Positions 63,501-64,000 of a stretch of 64,000 bases of DNA are shown piece after piece. Made by a program: the position numbers and the translations under genes. Source of the stretch: Diorhabda sublineata (lineage: Eukaryota; Arthropoda; Insecta; Coleoptera; Chrysomelidae); the NCBI RefSeq assembly GCF_026230105.1, contig NC_079485.1, positions 12,036,872 to 12,100,871 of the forward strand. The letters are read 5' to 3'. Each line of letters starts with the position of its first letter. Position 1 is the stretch's first letter. Below the pieces are notes generated by a model. That model worked only from the letters and a program-made list of their open reading frames with translations. It ran no database searches and was not told where the DNA came from.

Positions 63501-64000
63501 CGACAGAACAAGTACGTGACAAGAAAAGTTGGAAGATATTCAACAAAGTATCTATTGGGAAGCCAAACCAAACAATACCAGCCTTCAGCTAAGGTTTGGC
63601 ATAACCGTTCAGGTATCGATTTTCGAATGGTCTCTATTAAGTTAGATCGCTAACTAGCCAGAACCGTCATCTGTTTGTTGGAACACGTAATTCTTTGTAC
63701 GTAGGGACCGGGCGGCGCAAATCAACTATTATCCGAACCTTCCTAGATCAATTTTTAACACCTCATGTTATTTTTGTGCTTCTTTGGCATGTTTTAATAA
63801 TTTTTTGTTTTTGTTTAATAGCTTTAAAAAACATTCCCCTAACCTAGATTTTACGATGGTAGATATTATTCTGGTTTGAGGATCCCAATCCTTGTGAATT
63901 ATTTTATAAATACCTAGGGAGTTAGTAGTTCAGAATCATTCCCGATCATTCGATAATTAGTTCATAATAACTCAATCATTACTAGTCCTTCACGATTGTT
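60505..64000. other. Non-coding AT-rich stretch to window end
   Basis: The longest open frame (62093-62428, 111 codons) starts with a hydrophobic stretch but has no family resemblance and a composition like its surroundings. No gene is supported. Confidence 0.45.

Overview
This window is AT-rich eukaryotic DNA, most likely an insect nuclear genome and possibly a beetle; the order is an inference. The evidence is the set of transposable elements: an errantivirus-like Ty3/gypsy provirus with a tRNA-Ser-type primer site, R1-clade and jockey-clade LINEs, Penelope-like elements, a DDE element with the insect TIR start 'gttttatgtatggaacgcctc', mariner, and a KRBA2/GINGER-type integrase relic. Long (TA)n microsatellites are frequent. 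There are no prokaryotic operons, no rRNA or tRNA genes that I can support, and no CRISPR array.

Layout. 1-4.5 kb: a decayed errantivirus-like provirus with both LTRs, lacking reverse transcriptase. 5.3-6.6 kb: a DDE transposase relic with a 51-bp intron. 12.0-12.35 kb: a possible Tc1-like relic. 13.0-13.33 kb: a GC-richer candidate promoter, 5' UTR and first coding exon of a host gene. 15.2-17.1 kb: a jockey-type LINE (minus). 17.4-21.8 kb: (TA)n tracts with two copies of a dispersed repeat. 21.9-23.6 kb: a KRBA2-like integrase/zinc-finger relic, followed by a cluster of inverted repeats. 27.6-33.3 kb: a full-length R1-clade LINE (minus) with a 15-bp target-site duplication. 33.9-34.7 and 43.8-44.1 kb: Penelope-like relics. 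35.51-35.56 kb: a 42-nt candidate exon. 36.7-37.7 kb: a LINE 3' fragment. 38.2-39.1 kb: an 833-bp inverted-repeat element. 49.1-53.4 kb: TA-cored foldbacks and a third copy of the dispersed repeat. 55.4-55.9 kb: a Ty3/gypsy gag relic. 56.3-57.0 kb: an RTE-like LINE relic. 58.0-59.1 kb: a mariner relic. 60.3-60.5 kb: a 176-bp palindromic MITE. The rest is AT-rich sequence in which I see no genes.

How it fits together. The only candidate host gene is on the plus strand: a 28-nt coding exon 1 at 13.3 kb and a 42-nt exon 2 at 35.5 kb with matching phase, which would make the intervening 22 kb a first intron full of transposons. Nearly every long ORF belongs to a mobile element. The only long intact mobile-element ORF is ORF1 of the R1-clade LINE; its ORF2 has two frameshifts. 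I found no convincing new multi-gene system. The features most worth a second look are the candidate gene with microexon-like exons, the frameshift located in a perfect inverted repeat within the LINE endonuclease, the dispersed repeat tied to TA tracts, the inverted-repeat cluster after the KRBA2-like relic, and the TA-cored foldbacks.
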